Below are positions 10,100 through 20,782 of a stretch of DNA of 64,000 nt, piece after piece. The stretch comes from Gammaproteobacteria bacterium (GTDB lineage Bacteria; Pseudomonadota; Gammaproteobacteria; Steroidobacterales; Steroidobacteraceae). The DNA is taken from assembly GCA_025359565.1 (NCBI GenBank), contig JANYFY010000002.1, positions 1-64,000 on the forward strand, in the 5' to 3' direction. The translations under genes were made by a program, and so were the position numbers. The number at the start of each line of letters is the position of its first letter. Within the stretch, counting starts at the first letter, position 1. The notes below the pieces were generated by a model. That model made no database searches and had not been told where the DNA came from. It saw only the letters and a list, made by a program, of their open reading frames with translations.

Positions 10100-11178
10100 T
10101 ACAAATGCCCCTTCCACGGACCCACATGAAAATAAACCATGAAGCCTTCAACTAACAACCAAACAAGCGTGACGGGAATGAGTGCCTTCCAACCTAAGCG
10201 CATGATCTGATCGTAGCGATAGCGTGGGAAAGTTGCCCGTAGCCATAAAAAGCAAAACATTGGAAATAGAGTTTTCAAGCCAAACCAAAAAAAACTGGGA
10301 CCTGCTAACCACGCAGATTCGGATAGGTATCCATCAAATGGCGACAACCAGCCGCCAAAGAAGAATATGACGGTAAGAGCTGAAATCAATATCATATTGA
10401 CGTATTCGGCAATAAAAAACAGCGCGAAGGCCATTCCCGAATAATCGACATGGAAGCCCGCCACTATCTCCGATTCGCCTTCCGCCACATCGAAGGGCGC
10501 GCGATTGGTTTCAGCGACGCCCGCAATGAAATACACGATTAACAAAGGGAACAACCAGAACCAGTTCCAGCTTAAGGGGCCGCCTCGCTGCGCCTCGATA
10601 ATATCGCCGATATTAAGACTTCCCGCGGCCATTAACACGCCGACCATTGCGAACCCCATTGCAATTTCGTAAGCGACAATCTGCGCTGCAGAGCGCATGG
10701 CACCTAAAAAGGCATATTTTGAGTTCGCCGCCCAGCCCGCTAAGATAATTCCATAAACACCCATAGAAGTTAAAGCAAGAACATAGAGCAAGCCTGCGTC
10801 TATATTCGCAAACGCATGTTGCGGTGAGAAAGGAATAACAGCCCAAATGGCCAACGCCGGCACTAAACTCAAAAAAGGCGCGAGTCGAAATAGGAAGCCA
10901 CTGGCGTCGGCAGGAATGATGATTTCCTTGAACATCAATTTAATGACGTCGGCGAACGGTTGGCCTAACCCGGGAATCCAAAAAAGATTGACGCGGTTAG
11001 GACCGCGACGCGATTGAATCCAGCCAATAACCTTACGTTCTGCCAAGGTGTAAAAGGCCATCGTGAGCACTAAACCTATCATGACCATCAGAATTTGTAC
11101 TGCAGTCAATAACGGATTAGCCCAATAAGGTGTCATTAAGCCGGATAGCCAATCTCGTAGTGCGCCCCACTCCCACAT
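10099..11178 (-). CDS. nuoH: NADH-quinone oxidoreductase subunit H
   Basis: Membrane subunit at the junction with the peripheral arm, forming part of the quinone chamber. The frame is open to 11280, but the first 34 codons lie inside nuoG. The ATG at 11178, two bases after the nuoG stop, gives 359 residues beginning MWEWGAL. Conserved loops include [17 protein letters not shown] and the acidic quinone-loop motif [18 protein letters not shown]. About eight hydrophobic helices are predicted. Confidence 0.96.
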   Translation of the reverse strand: MWEWGALRDWLSGLMTPYWANPLLTAVQILMVMIGLVLTMAFYTLAERKVIGWIQSRRGPNRVNLFWIPGLGQPFADVIKLMFKEIIIPADASGFLFRLAPFLSLVPALAIWAVIPFSPQHAFANIDAGLLYVLALTSMGVYGIILAGWAANSKYAFLGAMRSAAQIVAYEIAMGFAMVGVLMAAGSLNIGDIIEAQRGGPLSWNWFWLFPLLIVYFIAGVAETNRAPFDVAEGESEIVAGFHVDYSGMAFALFFIAEYVNMILISALTVIFFFGGWLSPFDGYLSESAWLAGPSFFWFGLKTLFPMFCFLWLRATFPRYRYDQIMRLGWKALIPVTLVWLLVEGFMVYFHVGPWKGHL

Positions 11179-11180
11179 AA

Positions 11181-13361
11181 TTAGAGCACCGTACGGGCCA
11201 ACTGCCCGTCCACGGTTTTGAGAAGGGCATCGGATCTGCGAACCAAGGCATCGCTCTGATAGGGCGGGAGACTTATCCACGAATGGCTCACGCCGGAGTC
11301 TCGCGAGGCTTGCAACGGTGTCGCTTGTACTGGCGTTACAGGCGAGGCCCGCGTATCGCAGACATTCCTTAGTTCTGCCAAAATTTCACCTGAACTTGCG
11401 TACTCGAAACCCTTAAGGTTAAGTAAATTCGCAAGCACCCTTAAGACCTTCCAACCGGGACGGCTCTCGCCGAACGGTTTGGCTGCACCGGACCAACTTT
11501 GCCAAGTCCCCTCTACATTCACATAGGTACCCGAGGTTTCAGCGAACACTCCAGTCGGCAATACCACATGCGCCAAAGCGCGTACGCTGTCGGGTAGATG
11601 TGCGGTCATTGCCAGCACAAAATCGGCGCTTGCTAGGTTTAAGGTATTGCCGCCTAAGATACTTCCGCCCAGATCACTGGCAGGTTCCACGCCACCAAAT
11701 AACACATAGGCTCTTAACGGTGTGTTTAGCATTTGGGCAGCGGACAATCCCACCTTGCGTGGCACGCCACCGGCAGCGCGATGCGAAACGGCGCCCGCCA
11801 TATAAGCGCCGGCGGAATTGGCGCCCTCCGTGATGCGGCCTACACTGGCTTGGCACAGATCTGCAAGCACAGCCGATAAAGCCAGAAGCGTCGAATAATC
11901 AGGATGTCGTTGCGCCAAATTACCCAAAATCACCGCACGGCGCGAGCCAGATAATAAAGCGCTCGCCAGCTGCCGATGGATCTCGCCGACGGTAACCGCA
12001 ATACCTGCAGAAAAGCTTTTTCCAACAGCATCGGCCGCCGCTTGCACAATCGCGGTCAATTCTTCCACCATGGTAGTTTCAGCTACGCCATAAGCTGCCA
12101 CCGGAAATAAATACTCGAACTGTTTAGGGTTCAAGAATCCAATTTTGGCGTTGCCTTTACTAGCCGCCTTGCGTAATCGATGCGCCAATAGCGGCATTTC
12201 ATGGCGCAGATGGGAGCCGATCACTAGTACCCCGTTCAATCGTTCAACATCGGCTATTTTTAAGCCTAATGTCGGAATCGCTGTCTCCTGTTCTTGCGCG
12301 CGGAAATCGAGTTGACGCAAGCGATGGTCAATATTGTTGCAACCCAACCCTTGGGAGATCCGGGCCAACAGATACAGCTCTTCGGTAGTCGCCATAGGCG
12401 AAGCCAGGAAGCCCATTGAAGCTGCACCCTGCTCAGTATTTATTTTCTGCAATCCTGCCGCCGCTGCACTTAAAGCAGTTTCCCAATCCACGACTTCCAA
12501 AATACCGTTGATACGCATCATCGGTTGCGACACGCGGTCTTGCGAATACATACCTTCGAAGCCGAATCGATCTCGATCCGCAATCCAAGTCTCGTTAATC
12601 GACTCATTCTCGCGTGGCACCATGCGCATCAATTTTCCACGCAGTACGTGTGCGTATAAATTGGTCCCGAATGCATCATGCGGCGAGATCAATGCATGCT
12701 GCGTCATCTCCCACGAGCGTCCTTTGTAACGGAACGGCTTGTTGTTTAGTGCTCCCACCGGACAAAGATCAATGATATTAGCTGATAGTTCATGATCGAC
12801 GCTTTGCTCTATGTAAGTACCGACCTCCATGTTTTCGCCGCGACCCGTAGTGCCCATCTGAGGATAACCCTGAATCTCCTGACCGAAACGTATGCAACGA
12901 GTGCAATGAATGCAGCGTGTCATGTCGGTCGATACGAGAGGTCCAAGATTCTTATCCTTCACCACACGTTTGCGTTCCGCAAAGCGCGAAATATCACGAC
13001 CAAAGCCAATCGCTTGATCTTGTAATTCGCATTCACCGCCTTGATCGCAAATAGGACAATCCAAAGGATGATTAATGAGCAAAAATTCCATGGTGGCTTT
13101 TTGTGCGGCAATCGCCTTAGGCGATTTGGTAAAAACCTTCATCCCTTCGGTGACAGGCGTAGCGCACGCCGGTAAAGGCTTGGGCGCTTTCTCCACTTCC
13201 ACTAGACACATACGACAGTTCGCGGCCACCGACAATTTCTCGTGGTAACAAAACCGCGGAATATAAATGTCCGCTGGATCGGTAACCTGCATGATCATTT
13301 GACCCTTGCGGGCCTTCAGAGGTACACCGTTTACCTCAATGTTGACAGTATCGTCGGTCAT
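11181..13361 (-). CDS. nuoG: NADH-quinone oxidoreductase subunit G
   Basis: Iron-sulfur subunit of the NADH-oxidizing arm, 726 residues and shorter than E. coli (about 908), closer to the short form of other bacteria. The N-terminus has a ferredoxin-type 2Fe-2S motif ([15 protein letters not shown] and the later CATP). The His/Cys motif [14 protein letters not shown] and the 4Fe-4S motif [14 protein letters not shown] follow. A degenerate molybdopterin-oxidoreductase fold makes up the rest. It starts with ATG eight bases after the nuoF stop. Confidence 0.96.
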   Translation of the reverse strand: MTDDTVNIEVNGVPLKARKGQMIMQVTDPADIYIPRFCYHEKLSVAANCRMCLVEVEKAPKPLPACATPVTEGMKVFTKSPKAIAAQKATMEFLLINHPLDCPICDQGGECELQDQAIGFGRDISRFAERKRVVKDKNLGPLVSTDMTRCIHCTRCIRFGQEIQGYPQMGTTGRGENMEVGTYIEQSVDHELSANIIDLCPVGALNNKPFRYKGRSWEMTQHALISPHDAFGTNLYAHVLRGKLMRMVPRENESINETWIADRDRFGFEGMYSQDRVSQPMMRINGILEVVDWETALSAAAAGLQKINTEQGAASMGFLASPMATTEELYLLARISQGLGCNNIDHRLRQLDFRAQEQETAIPTLGLKIADVERLNGVLVIGSHLRHEMPLLAHRLRKAASKGNAKIGFLNPKQFEYLFPVAAYGVAETTMVEELTAIVQAAADAVGKSFSAGIAVTVGEIHRQLASALLSGSRRAVILGNLAQRHPDYSTLLALSAVLADLCQASVGRITEGANSAGAYMAGAVSHRAAGGVPRKVGLSAAQMLNTPLRAYVLFGGVEPASDLGGSILGGNTLNLASADFVLAMTAHLPDSVRALAHVVLPTGVFAETSGTYVNVEGTWQSWSGAAKPFGESRPGWKVLRVLANLLNLKGFEYASSGEILAELRNVCDTRASPVTPVQATPLQASRDSGVSHSWISLPPYQSDALVRRSDALLKTVDGQLARTVL

Positions 13362-13369
13362 TTGCGCGT

Positions 13370-14689
13370 CTACGCCGCCTCCGCGGGCACGCCCTCAACA
13401 ATCGAACGCCCTTGATGTTCGATCATGTATTGAAACTCGGGGCGAAAATGCTTTAAGAAGCTTTGCACTGGCCATGCAGCGGCGTCGCCCAACGCGCATA
13501 TGGTATGCCCTTCAATTCGGCCCGCCACGTCCACCAACATTTCTAAATCCTCACTGCGTCCCTGTCCGGCTAAAATTCGCAGCAACACCCGATCTAGCCA
13601 TCCGGTCCCTTCCCGACAAGGGGTGCACTGACCACAAGATTCCGATCGATAAAATCGTGTCAATCGTTGCAGGGCGCGCACCATACAAGTGGTTTCATCC
13701 ATCACAATCACCGCTCCCGTACCTATTGACGATCCCGCCTTTTTGACCGAGTCGTAGTCCATATTGGTGATCAACATAGTGGCCGCAGGTACTACAGGAC
13801 AGGATGAGCCGCCGGGTATAACGGCTTTGAGTTTGCGGTCTTTCCAGACGCCACCGGCCAAGCTTAAAAGTTCGCCAAAGGGTATTCCTAAGGCCAGCTC
13901 TAAATTACCCGGCCTATTTACATGCCCCGACACTGAGAAAATTACGGTCCCACCGGAATTAAGGGGTCCGAGGCCCGCAAACCACGCCGCTCCTTTGCGC
14001 AAGATCATGGGCACCGAGGCAAAACTTTGAGTGTTATTAATAGTGGTGGGCTTACCATATAAACCAAAGTTAGCGGGAAACGGCGGCTTGAAGCGTGGCT
14101 TACCTTGCTTGCCTTCAAGTGACTCCAACAAAGCGGTCTCTTCACCACAAATATAAGCGCCTGCGCCTACAAACATATGTAAATCGAAATCAACGCCCGA
14201 ACCTAAAATGTTCTTTCCCAGTAAACCGGCCGCATATGCCTCGTTCAATGCTGCTTCAAAACGAGGAATGGGTTCACCCAAAAATTCGCCGCGAATATAG
14301 TTATAGCCAACGGTCGCGGTCATCGAGTAACCACCAATCGCCATCCCTTCAATGACGGAATGCGGGTTAAATCGTAAAATGTCACGATCATGGCAGGTAC
14401 CCGGCTCAGATTCATCGGAGTTGCACACCACATATTTTTGAACCGGTGAGCTGCGGGGCATGAATCCCCATTTCACTCCCGTGGGAAACCCCGCGCCACC
14501 GCGCCCACGTAGCCCAGAATTCTTGACTTCCTCAATGACTTTCTCACGAGGTATTTGCTCCCGCAAAATCTTTTCCCAGGCATCATACCCCCCGGACTGT
14601 CGGTAACCCGCCAGGGTCCAAGGACGGTCATACTTTAAAGCCTCAAAAATTAATTGGTTCTGTTCATAAGCCACTAGTGCACTACTCAT
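13370..14689 (-). CDS. nuoF: NADH-quinone oxidoreductase subunit F (NADH/FMN binding)
   Basis: The subunit that binds NADH and FMN and carries cluster N3. It is 439 residues, against 445 in E. coli. The FMN/NADH glycine-rich motif GLRGRGGAGFPTGVKW is near residue 60. The 4Fe-4S ligands are in ESCGQCTPCREG, with the fourth Cys in TICALGDAAAWP. The start overlaps the nuoE stop as ATGA. Confidence 0.98.
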   Translation of the reverse strand: MSSALVAYEQNQLIFEALKYDRPWTLAGYRQSGGYDAWEKILREQIPREKVIEEVKNSGLRGRGGAGFPTGVKWGFMPRSSPVQKYVVCNSDESEPGTCHDRDILRFNPHSVIEGMAIGGYSMTATVGYNYIRGEFLGEPIPRFEAALNEAYAAGLLGKNILGSGVDFDLHMFVGAGAYICGEETALLESLEGKQGKPRFKPPFPANFGLYGKPTTINNTQSFASVPMILRKGAAWFAGLGPLNSGGTVIFSVSGHVNRPGNLELALGIPFGELLSLAGGVWKDRKLKAVIPGGSSCPVVPAATMLITNMDYDSVKKAGSSIGTGAVIVMDETTCMVRALQRLTRFYRSESCGQCTPCREGTGWLDRVLLRILAGQGRSEDLEMLVDVAGRIEGHTICALGDAAAWPVQSFLKHFRPEFQYMIEHQGRSIVEGVPAEAA

Positions 14690-15171
14690 GTCAGGTCGTC
14701 CAGAATCTTGTCGATTTTTTCTGAAGTAAGATTCTCATGGAAGATATGGTCGACCATCATCATGGGTGCGCCGGTACAAGCCGCCAAACATTCCTCTTCG
14801 CATTTTAAATAGATACGCCCGTCAGGCGTGCTATCACCTGTCTTGATGCCAAGTTTCTTTTCAATGTGCACTACTACTTCCGCAGAACCACGCAACATAC
14901 ACGAGATATTGGTACACACTGAAACGTGATGACGGCCCACAGGCTTAGTCTCGAACATCGAATAAAAAGTAGCTACTTCGTACACTTGAATAGGCGCTAA
15001 CCCTAGATAAATGGCAATGGCGTCCATAATTTCAGTGGTTAGAAATCCGTTATTTTCGTGCTGAGCCGCATGTAACGCCGAAATGACCGCCGAGCGCTTG
15101 TACTCTGGCGGAAACTTTGCGACCCAACGATCGATCTCATCACGAACATGCGTGGACAATTGCAAGCTCAT
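14686..15171 (-). CDS. nuoE: NADH-quinone oxidoreductase subunit E (2Fe-2S)
   Basis: Thioredoxin-fold 2Fe-2S subunit (cluster N1a) that partners NuoF. It is 161 residues (E. coli 166). Ligand cysteines appear as CTNISC and, about 36 residues later, CLAAC within the family motif [12 protein letters not shown]. Its start overlaps the nuoD stop (ATGA) and its stop overlaps nuoF, so nuoD-E-F are probably translationally coupled. Confidence 0.97.
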   Translation of the reverse strand: MSLQLSTHVRDEIDRWVAKFPPEYKRSAVISALHAAQHENNGFLTTEIMDAIAIYLGLAPIQVYEVATFYSMFETKPVGRHHVSVCTNISCMLRGSAEVVVHIEKKLGIKTGDSTPDGRIYLKCEEECLAACTGAPMMMVDHIFHENLTSEKIDKILDDLT

Positions 15172-16421
15172 CGGTCAATCTCACCAAATACTATATCTTG
15201 TGTGCCAATAACGGCAACCACATCGGCCAACATATGTCCTGAGACCATTTCATTTAACGCCGCCAAATGTGCAAATCCCGGTGCTCGAACCTTGAGTCGA
15301 TACGGTTTATTGGCACCATCCGACACCAAATAGACACCTAACTCACCTTTCGGAGCTTCAACGGCGGCATACGCTTCGCCTTCGGGCACGCAATAGCCTT
15401 CGGTCATCAATTTAAAGTGGTGGATCAGCGATTCCATATCACTCTTCATCTGCTCTCGACTCGGCGGTCGCACTTTACGGTCATCTAACATCACTGGTCC
15501 GGGGTTTTGCCGCAACCATTGCGTGCATTGCTGCACAATACGATTGGATTGACGGAGTTCCTCAATGCGCACTAAATAGCGATCGTAACAATCGCCATTA
15601 ACTCCCACTGGAATATCAAAATCCACCCGATCATAGACATCATAGGGTTGTTTTTTTCGTAAGTCCCACTCAACACCTGAACCGCGTAGCATCGGTCCTG
15701 AAAAACCCAACTGCATTGCACGTTCTGGACTGACTACCCCAATATTCACGGTGCGTTGTTTCCAAATACGGTTGTCCGTCAACAAGGTCTCATACTCATC
15801 AACACAGGCAGGAAACCGACTAGTAAAATCTTGAATGAAATCCAACAAACTACCCGAGCGCTTTTCATTTAAGCGATCAACGTCTTTTTTACTGCGCCAC
15901 TCTGAGTGCTGATACTTAGGCATCACATCGGGCAAATCACGATATACGCCGCCCGGACGATAATAAGTTGCATGCATTCGAGTACCAGATACAGCCTCGT
16001 AGCAATCCATAAGATCTTCGCGCTCGCGAAAACAGTATAAAAAAACCGTCATCGCTCCAATATCAAGGCCATGCGCTCCTAACCACATCAGATGATTTAA
16101 TATTCGTGTAATTTCATCGAACATCACCCGAATATATTGAGCGCGCAAGGGTGGACCGACGCCGAGTAATTTCTCAATCGCCATGACATAAGCGTGCTCA
16201 TTGCACATCATAGAAACATAGTCCAAACGATCCATATAACCGATCGACTGATTAAAAGGTTTGGACTCCGCTAATTTTTCCGTCCCGCGATGTAGCAAAC
16301 CAATATGAGGATCGGCCTTTTGAATAACCTCGCCGTCCATTTCCAGGACCAACCGCAATACGCCATGCGCAGCCGGATGTTGGGGGCCAAAATTCATCGT
16401 GTAATTACGAATCTCAGCCAT
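15168..16421 (-). CDS. nuoD: NADH-quinone oxidoreductase subunit D
   Basis: 49-kDa subunit that forms the quinone-binding site with NuoB, related to NiFe hydrogenase large subunits. It is 417 residues and separate from NuoC, unlike the fused NuoCD of E. coli. Family signatures are [14 protein letters not shown] at the N-terminus, [12 protein letters not shown], and the C-terminal [18 protein letters not shown]. It starts with ATG, overlapping nuoC by eight bases. Confidence 0.98.
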   Translation of the reverse strand: MAEIRNYTMNFGPQHPAAHGVLRLVLEMDGEVIQKADPHIGLLHRGTEKLAESKPFNQSIGYMDRLDYVSMMCNEHAYVMAIEKLLGVGPPLRAQYIRVMFDEITRILNHLMWLGAHGLDIGAMTVFLYCFREREDLMDCYEAVSGTRMHATYYRPGGVYRDLPDVMPKYQHSEWRSKKDVDRLNEKRSGSLLDFIQDFTSRFPACVDEYETLLTDNRIWKQRTVNIGVVSPERAMQLGFSGPMLRGSGVEWDLRKKQPYDVYDRVDFDIPVGVNGDCYDRYLVRIEELRQSNRIVQQCTQWLRQNPGPVMLDDRKVRPPSREQMKSDMESLIHHFKLMTEGYCVPEGEAYAAVEAPKGELGVYLVSDGANKPYRLKVRAPGFAHLAALNEMVSGHMLADVVAVIGTQDIVFGEIDR

Positions 16422-17130
16422 GCGGTTTCACTTCATTTATTGGAGCGCTAGTCAAGGCGGGATCGTAACGATTGTCGTGCCTGATCACTTTCGGCACCAA
16501 AATTCGCGGCTCAATAGTTACGGGTTGATAAATGACCCGCCCTTTTTCCGGATCATATCGCACCTCTACATTGCCGGAGAGCGGAAAATCTTTCCGAAAT
16601 GGATGGCCGATGAAACCATAATCTGTCAACAGCCGGCGTAAATCCGCATGGCCCTTAAATAAAATTCCAAACATATCAAACGTTTCGCGCTCGAACCAAT
16701 CAACACCTGCCCAAATGCCAGTCACCGAATCCACCATGGGTTGTTCGTCATCCACGCAATACACTCGAAGCCTTATGCGCTGATTGAGCGATACCGACAG
16801 CAGATGATAGATCACTGCGAATCGACCGGCGGTGAGTGTCGCACCACCTTCACGCGTTACCCCGCGACTAAAACCACTAGAAGTCGCATCGGTCGTTTTC
16901 CACTCCGTCATCCCGTATTGGAGATAATCAACACCGCAGACGTCCACGCACATCTCAAATCTCAACGTCGCGGCGTCCCTCAGTACTTCGGCTACTTCCA
17001 AAAGATGAGCATCTCGAACCTCACAGGTAAGTTCTCCAATCGAGCTTACGGTGACGTTGAGTTTATCGCCCAATAATTTCGATAAATTCGCCGCGAGCCC
17101 TTGCATACCCGCGCCCACACTCTCACTCAT
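16414..17130 (-). CDS. nuoC: NADH-quinone oxidoreductase subunit C
   Basis: 30-kDa peripheral subunit of complex I, 238 residues. The family signature lies in the second half: [17 protein letters not shown] and [19 protein letters not shown]. The start overlaps the nuoB stop as ATGA. The segment of about 30 residues around [17 protein letters not shown] looks like a low-conservation insertion between the N-terminal fold and the signature region. Confidence 0.97.
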   Translation of the reverse strand: MSESVGAGMQGLAANLSKLLGDKLNVTVSSIGELTCEVRDAHLLEVAEVLRDAATLRFEMCVDVCGVDYLQYGMTEWKTTDATSSGFSRGVTREGGATLTAGRFAVIYHLLSVSLNQRIRLRVYCVDDEQPMVDSVTGIWAGVDWFERETFDMFGILFKGHADLRRLLTDYGFIGHPFRKDFPLSGNVEVRYDPEKGRVIYQPVTIEPRILVPKVIRHDNRYDPALTSAPINEVKPHG

Positions 17131-17612
17131 CGAATGATCGCCTTGTTACGCTTAATCTTATTTTGTAATTGGATGATGCCGTACAACAGTGCCTCAGCGG
17201 TCGGCGGGCATCCCGGCACATAGACATCCACGGGCACAATGCGATCACAACCGCGCACCACAGCGTAGGAGTAGTGGTAATAGCCCCCACCATTTGCGCA
17301 CGAGCCCATGGAAATCACCCAACGCGGTTCAGCCATCTGGTCATAAACCTTACGCAACGCAGGCGCCATTTTATTGACCAGAGTTCCAGCGACGATCATT
17401 ACATCCGACTGGCGCGGGCTAGGGCGAAATACAATGCCAAATCGATCAAGGTCATAGCGCGCCGCGCCGGCATGCATCATTTCCACCGCACAACAGGCAA
17501 GCCCAAAAGTCATAGGCCAAAGCGAACCTGTGCGGGCCCAGTTGATCAAATTGTCAACGGTGGTCACTTCCACTGCGCTCACGCCAGAGTCTGACGAAAT
17601 TTCTAATCCCAC
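17127..17612 (-). CDS. nuoB: NADH-quinone oxidoreductase subunit B (cluster N2)
   Basis: Carries 4Fe-4S cluster N2, the last carrier before quinone. It is 161 residues, shorter at the N-terminus than E. coli. Ligand cysteines are in LACCAVEMM (tandem CC), [11 protein letters not shown] and [14 protein letters not shown]. The start is GTG at 17612, supported by AAAGGAG seven bases upstream, and overlaps the end of nuoA by ten bases. Confidence 0.97.
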   Translation of the reverse strand: MGLEISSDSGVSAVEVTTVDNLINWARTGSLWPMTFGLACCAVEMMHAGAARYDLDRFGIVFRPSPRQSDVMIVAGTLVNKMAPALRKVYDQMAEPRWVISMGSCANGGGYYHYSYAVVRGCDRIVPVDVYVPGCPPTAEALLYGIIQLQNKIKRNKAIIR

Positions 17613-17959
17613 TCCAGTGCTCCTTTACGGTAGTCATAGACCAACGCTACGGTAAGCACTAACGCGAAAATCAGCATCGCGAGTAACCCAAAAGTCCCAA
17701 TTGCATGCAGAGATACCGCCCAAGGGAAAAAGAACGCGATTTCTAAGTCAAAAACTATAAAAATGATGGCAACCAAGTAGTAGCGGACGTCAAAACGCAT
17801 GCGCGAGTCTTCGAAGGCCTCAAATCCACACTCGTAAGGAGATAATTTTTCAGCATCAGGACGATGCGGGCCTGCTAGCCAACCAATAGTGAACAATGCT
17901 AGCCCGAGCACCGTGCTCAGCCCCAAAAAAATCAAAATCGGCAAATACTGTCTCAGCAT
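17603..17959 (-). CDS. nuoA: NADH-quinone oxidoreductase subunit A
   Basis: Small three-helix membrane subunit of complex I and first gene of the operon, 118 residues. The conserved loop [12 protein letters not shown], with its family Cys, and the [19 protein letters not shown] helix are clear. It starts with ATG at 17959. The 113 bases upstream, up to tRNA-Leu, are the likely place for an operon promoter. Confidence 0.97.
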   Translation of the reverse strand: MLRQYLPILIFLGLSTVLGLALFTIGWLAGPHRPDAEKLSPYECGFEAFEDSRMRFDVRYYLVAIIFIVFDLEIAFFFPWAVSLHAIGTFGLLAMLIFALVLTVALVYDYRKGALEWD

Positions 17960-18072
17960 GTGACGCCACGATCAATTATTCTAGAGCATAATTGTATCAG
18001 GCATGTTGCGCCGAGTAACGCCCACCCGATAATTTTCAAAACGCATGACCGATAATCAACACACCAAACAAT
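17960..18072 (-). promoter_or_regulatory. Probable nuo promoter region
   Basis: The only sizeable gap ahead of nuoA. Read on the minus strand it holds a TACAAT hexamer and a nearby TAGAAT that could serve as -10 elements. No good -35 hexamer sits at the right distance from either. Read-through from secG and tRNA-Leu is an alternative. This is inference from position and weak motif matches only. Confidence 0.3.
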
Positions 18073-18157
18073 TGGTGCCGACGGCCGGACTCGAACCGGC
18101 ACAGGTTACCCCACTAGCCCCTCAAACTAGCGCGTCTACCAATTTCGCCACGTCGGC
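18073..18157 (-). tRNA. tRNA-Leu (GAG)
   Basis: An 85-nt class II tRNA with encoded CCA. The anticodon stem-loop reads CTAGT-TTGAGGG-GCTAG, giving anticodon GAG. The acceptor GCCGACG pairs with CGTCGGC and a long variable arm is present. It lies six bases after the secG stop, the same partnership as secG-leuU in E. coli, so it is probably processed from a secG transcript. The CCA end lies within a short inverted repeat at 18062-18077 (CACCAA/TTGGTG). Confidence 0.98.
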
Positions 18158-18163
18158 TTAAAA

Positions 18164-18538
18164 TCATTTTTTTGCGGGAACCGGCATCGGTGCCGCCGGA
18201 GTTACAACCGGCGTCACAACCGGCGTCACGCTGGGCTTTACAGTCGCTGCTGACCCGTTGGCAGCCTGCGCTGCTCGCTCTAAAACCGTTGTAGGTTCAG
18301 CAGTGGTCCTCGTGCCCAAGTAAGCCAGCGTTAAACTCGTACCGAAAAACATGGCTGCAAACACTGCAGTTAGTTTTGAAAATAATGTACTGGTACCACG
18401 CGCCCCGAACACTGTCCCCGAGGCTCCCGACCCAAACCCAGCGCCAGCCTCTGCGCCTTTACCGCGCTGAAGAAGAACTAGGCCGATGATCATCAACGCC
18501 AGCAATATATGTACAATTAATATAAATCCACGCAACAT
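18164..18538 (-). CDS. secG: Protein translocase subunit SecG
   Basis: Small inner-membrane partner of SecYE. It is 124 residues with two membrane helices (about 1-20 and 51-73) and the family loop [24 protein letters not shown], which is rich in Gly. The C-terminal 25 residues are a low-complexity Pro/Val/Thr tail with a [11 protein letters not shown] repeat. That tail reflects a perfect 12-bp tandem duplication at 18204-18227. The ATG start is 13 bases downstream of the tpiA stop. Confidence 0.95.
   Translation of the reverse strand: MLRGFILIVHILLALMIIGLVLLQRGKGAEAGAGFGSGASGTVFGARGTSTLFSKLTAVFAAMFFGTSLTLAYLGTRTTAEPTTVLERAAQAANGSAATVKPSVTPVVTPVVTPAAPMPVPAKK
18204..18227. repeat. 12-bp tandem repeat in secG tail
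   Basis: Two perfect copies of ACAACCGGCGTC, in frame. They encode the VTPV repeat at the C-terminus of SecG. The length is a multiple of three, so copy-number change would not break the frame. Confidence 0.9.
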
Positions 18539-18551
18539 ATGAAGTCACATC

Positions 18552-19310
18552 CTAGCGAGCGGCCGCAGCCGCGCAAATCTGCTGAAACTCATCGGCGCTC
18601 AAAGAAGCGCCCCCTACCAACCCACCATCCACATCGGTCATCGAAAATAGTTCTGCCGCGTTACTCGCTTTGACGCTACCGCCATAAAGTATCCGTAACT
18701 CTGTGGCTATATTAGCATCTTGTGTCCTAATTCGGCCGCGAAGAAATGCGTGCACCGCCTGTGCCTGTTCTGGCGAGGCCGTGCGTCCCGTCCCGATCGC
18801 CCACACAGGCTCATAAGCCAGCACCGATCCTGCCAAGGCGCCGATTCCGTGCATATTAATGACGGCATCAACCTGGCGTGCGACGACCCCCTCGGTATTT
18901 CCGGCTTCACGTTCCTGGAGAGTCTCGCCAACACATAAAATCGGTATCAGTCCAGCACCCTGGACGGCAGCAAATTTACGTGCTACCAAAGCATCATCCT
19001 CGCGGTTCAGCTGACGACGCTCCGAGTGTCCCACCAAAGTATAAAGACACCCCACATCTTTCAGCATGGAGGCCGATACTTGACCTGTAAATGCGCCGGC
19101 ACTTTCGGCCGATACATCTTGCGCACCCACACCTATCACTCCGTCAGTTAAGCGACGGGCCGTATCCGCCAAATAAACACTCGGGGGAAACACCACCATG
19201 TCGATTGGCCATTCGGCCTTCAGGGTCAAATCAAGCTCTGTGAGTAAGGCTGCATTGGCCGCTCGCGAGCCGTGCATTTTCCAATTACCCGCGACCATTA
19301 GCCGACGCAT
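18552..19310 (-). CDS. tpiA: Triosephosphate isomerase
   Basis: Interconverts dihydroxyacetone phosphate and glyceraldehyde 3-phosphate in glycolysis and gluconeogenesis. It is 252 residues. Catalytic residues are visible: Lys11 in GNWKMHG, His95 in GHSERR, and Glu167 in YEPVWAIGTG. The C-terminal phosphate loop reads YGGSVK and GGLVGGASL. The ATG at 19310 has AAAGGTGG just upstream. Between it and glmM lies a structured 98-base spacer. Confidence 0.98.
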   Translation of the reverse strand: MRRLMVAGNWKMHGSRAANAALLTELDLTLKAEWPIDMVVFPPSVYLADTARRLTDGVIGVGAQDVSAESAGAFTGQVSASMLKDVGCLYTLVGHSERRQLNREDDALVARKFAAVQGAGLIPILCVGETLQEREAGNTEGVVARQVDAVINMHGIGALAGSVLAYEPVWAIGTGRTASPEQAQAVHAFLRGRIRTQDANIATELRILYGGSVKASNAAELFSMTDVDGGLVGGASLSADEFQQICAAAAAR

Positions 19311-19375
19311 AAACCACCTTTGGGCGTTCGCCCCTGCGGGAAAGGCGGCGAAGAGTAGCCGCGTAGCGGACTAAC
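19311..19375. repeat. GC-rich palindromic spacer upstream of tpiA
   Basis: Several short hairpins are stacked in 65 bases. GGGCG-TT-CGCCC lies at 19322-19333, GCGGC/GCCGC arms surround GAAGAGTA, and CCGC-TAC-GCGG follows. This resembles extragenic palindromic elements. On the minus strand, the first hairpin ends just before the tpiA SD sequence, so a leader role is also possible. There is no T-run. Confidence 0.4.
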
Positions 19376-19392
19376 TGCAAGTACCAATCCTT

Positions 19393-19435
19393 AAAGCACG
19401 TGCAAACCTTAGCTCAACCCACCGACACGTGCTTT
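19393..19435. repeat. 10-bp inverted repeat spanning glmM stop codon
   Basis: AAAGCACGTG at 19393-19402 and CACGTGCTTT at 19426-19435 are perfect complements with a 23-base loop that includes the glmM stop. A U-rich tract does not follow the stem, so a classical intrinsic terminator is doubtful. It could be an mRNA 3'-end or processing hairpin. Confidence 0.5.
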
Positions 19436-20764
19436 GGCGACCGCTTCCACCGCAGCCACAATTTCCTGGGCGCCTTTTTTAACCAACGCGGCATCATAGC
19501 CTTCAACCATTACCCTAATCAGGGGTTCGGTTCCGGAGGCTCGCAACACTATCCGTCCTTTTCCCTGGAAACGACGCTCTACCTCTTGGGCGACTTCGAG
19601 GACCCGCGGTTCAGCGGATGGATCAAAACGTTGTGCAACGCGAACGTTTAGCAAGACTTGGGGATATTTACGCATCCCCGCAGTCAATTGCGCTAAACCG
19701 GAGCCCGATTCGCGCATGACGGCAAGTACTTGCAAAGCGCTTACCAGTCCATCGCCCGTCGTGGTTTTATCCAAACATAGAATATGTCCAGAAGTCTCCC
19801 CGCCCAGAGTACCTCCTAACTCGTTTAACTTCGCTAAAACATAACGATCTCCAACCGGAGCTCTCACGAATGCAATGCCTAAGTCTTTAAAGGCATGTTC
19901 TAAACCTAGGTTGCTCATCACGGTACCCACCACTGGACCTTTAAGCTCGCCCGCTGCGTGCCGGGCCAAAGCCAACAAGTACAATAATTGGTCGCCGTCC
20001 ACGCAACGGCCCAACGAATCCACCATGACCACGCGATCGCCGTCTCCATCCAAGGCCACACCCACTTGCGCATGCACCCCCGTCACTGTTAACTGCAAAA
20101 GTTCGGGTGCCATCGAACCGCAACCATCATTAATATTGCGCCCATTAGGCGAGCACCCTATCGGCACGATCTCGGCACCCAAGTCAGCGAGTACTCGGGG
20201 GGCAACTTTATAGCCGGCTCCATTAGCACAATCGATCACGATTTTAAGACCCTTCAAACTCATACCCTTTGGAATGGTCGAAGCACAAAATTCCTGGTAT
20301 TGAATACGACTTCGATCTATTCGTTGAGCCTTTCCTAGATGCTGAGATTGCTGAGTTAAAACATTTTCATCTAACATTTTTTCAATTCTCGCCTCAACTT
20401 CATCGGATAATTTACTTCCCATGGCATCAAAGAATTTAATGCCGTTATCCTCATACGAATTATGCGATGCGCTGATGACGACTCCAAAACTACACCCCAA
20501 CCGCCGGGTCATATAGGCGATCCCTGGCGTTGGTAGAGGTCCCATCAACATGACATCGACCCCCGCTGCAACGAATCCCGCCTCTAAAGCCGACTCGAAC
20601 ATATAACCTGAAACACGCGTATCTTTGCCAATCAACACACGACCGCCGTTGGGTGCCAGAACGCGTGCAGCAGCACTTGCCAGCCTAAGCGCAAAATCCA
20701 CTGTCATGGGAGCAGTGCCCACCCGTCCCCGTACGCCATCTGTCCCAAAATATTTACTCTTCAA
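19409..20764 (-). CDS. glmM: Phosphoglucosamine mutase
   Basis: Converts glucosamine-6-phosphate to glucosamine-1-phosphate on the route to UDP-GlcNAc for peptidoglycan and LPS. It is 451 residues. The phosphorylated serine is Ser100 in ISASHN. The metal loop is DGDGDR, the sugar-binding loop GETSGH and the phosphate loop RASGTEPLIRVM. The start is TTG at 20764, placed where the family begins (KYFGTDGVRG) and preceded by AAGGAAG six bases upstream. It lies 18 bases after folP. Confidence 0.97.
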   Translation of the reverse strand: MKSKYFGTDGVRGRVGTAPMTVDFALRLASAAARVLAPNGGRVLIGKDTRVSGYMFESALEAGFVAAGVDVMLMGPLPTPGIAYMTRRLGCSFGVVISASHNSYEDNGIKFFDAMGSKLSDEVEARIEKMLDENVLTQQSQHLGKAQRIDRSRIQYQEFCASTIPKGMSLKGLKIVIDCANGAGYKVAPRVLADLGAEIVPIGCSPNGRNINDGCGSMAPELLQLTVTGVHAQVGVALDGDGDRVVMVDSLGRCVDGDQLLYLLALARHAAGELKGPVVGTVMSNLGLEHAFKDLGIAFVRAPVGDRYVLAKLNELGGTLGGETSGHILCLDKTTTGDGLVSALQVLAVMRESGSGLAQLTAGMRKYPQVLLNVRVAQRFDPSAEPRVLEVAQEVERRFQGKGRIVLRASGTEPLIRVMVEGYDAALVKKGAQEIVAAVEAVAKARVGGLS

Positions 20765-20782
20765 TTTTAACTTCCTTGCAAG

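Noticed and set aside
17603-17612. A possible frameshift between nuoA and nuoB because coding regions overlap by ten bases.
   Set aside because: nuoB has its own GTG with a strong SD, and both proteins are full length.
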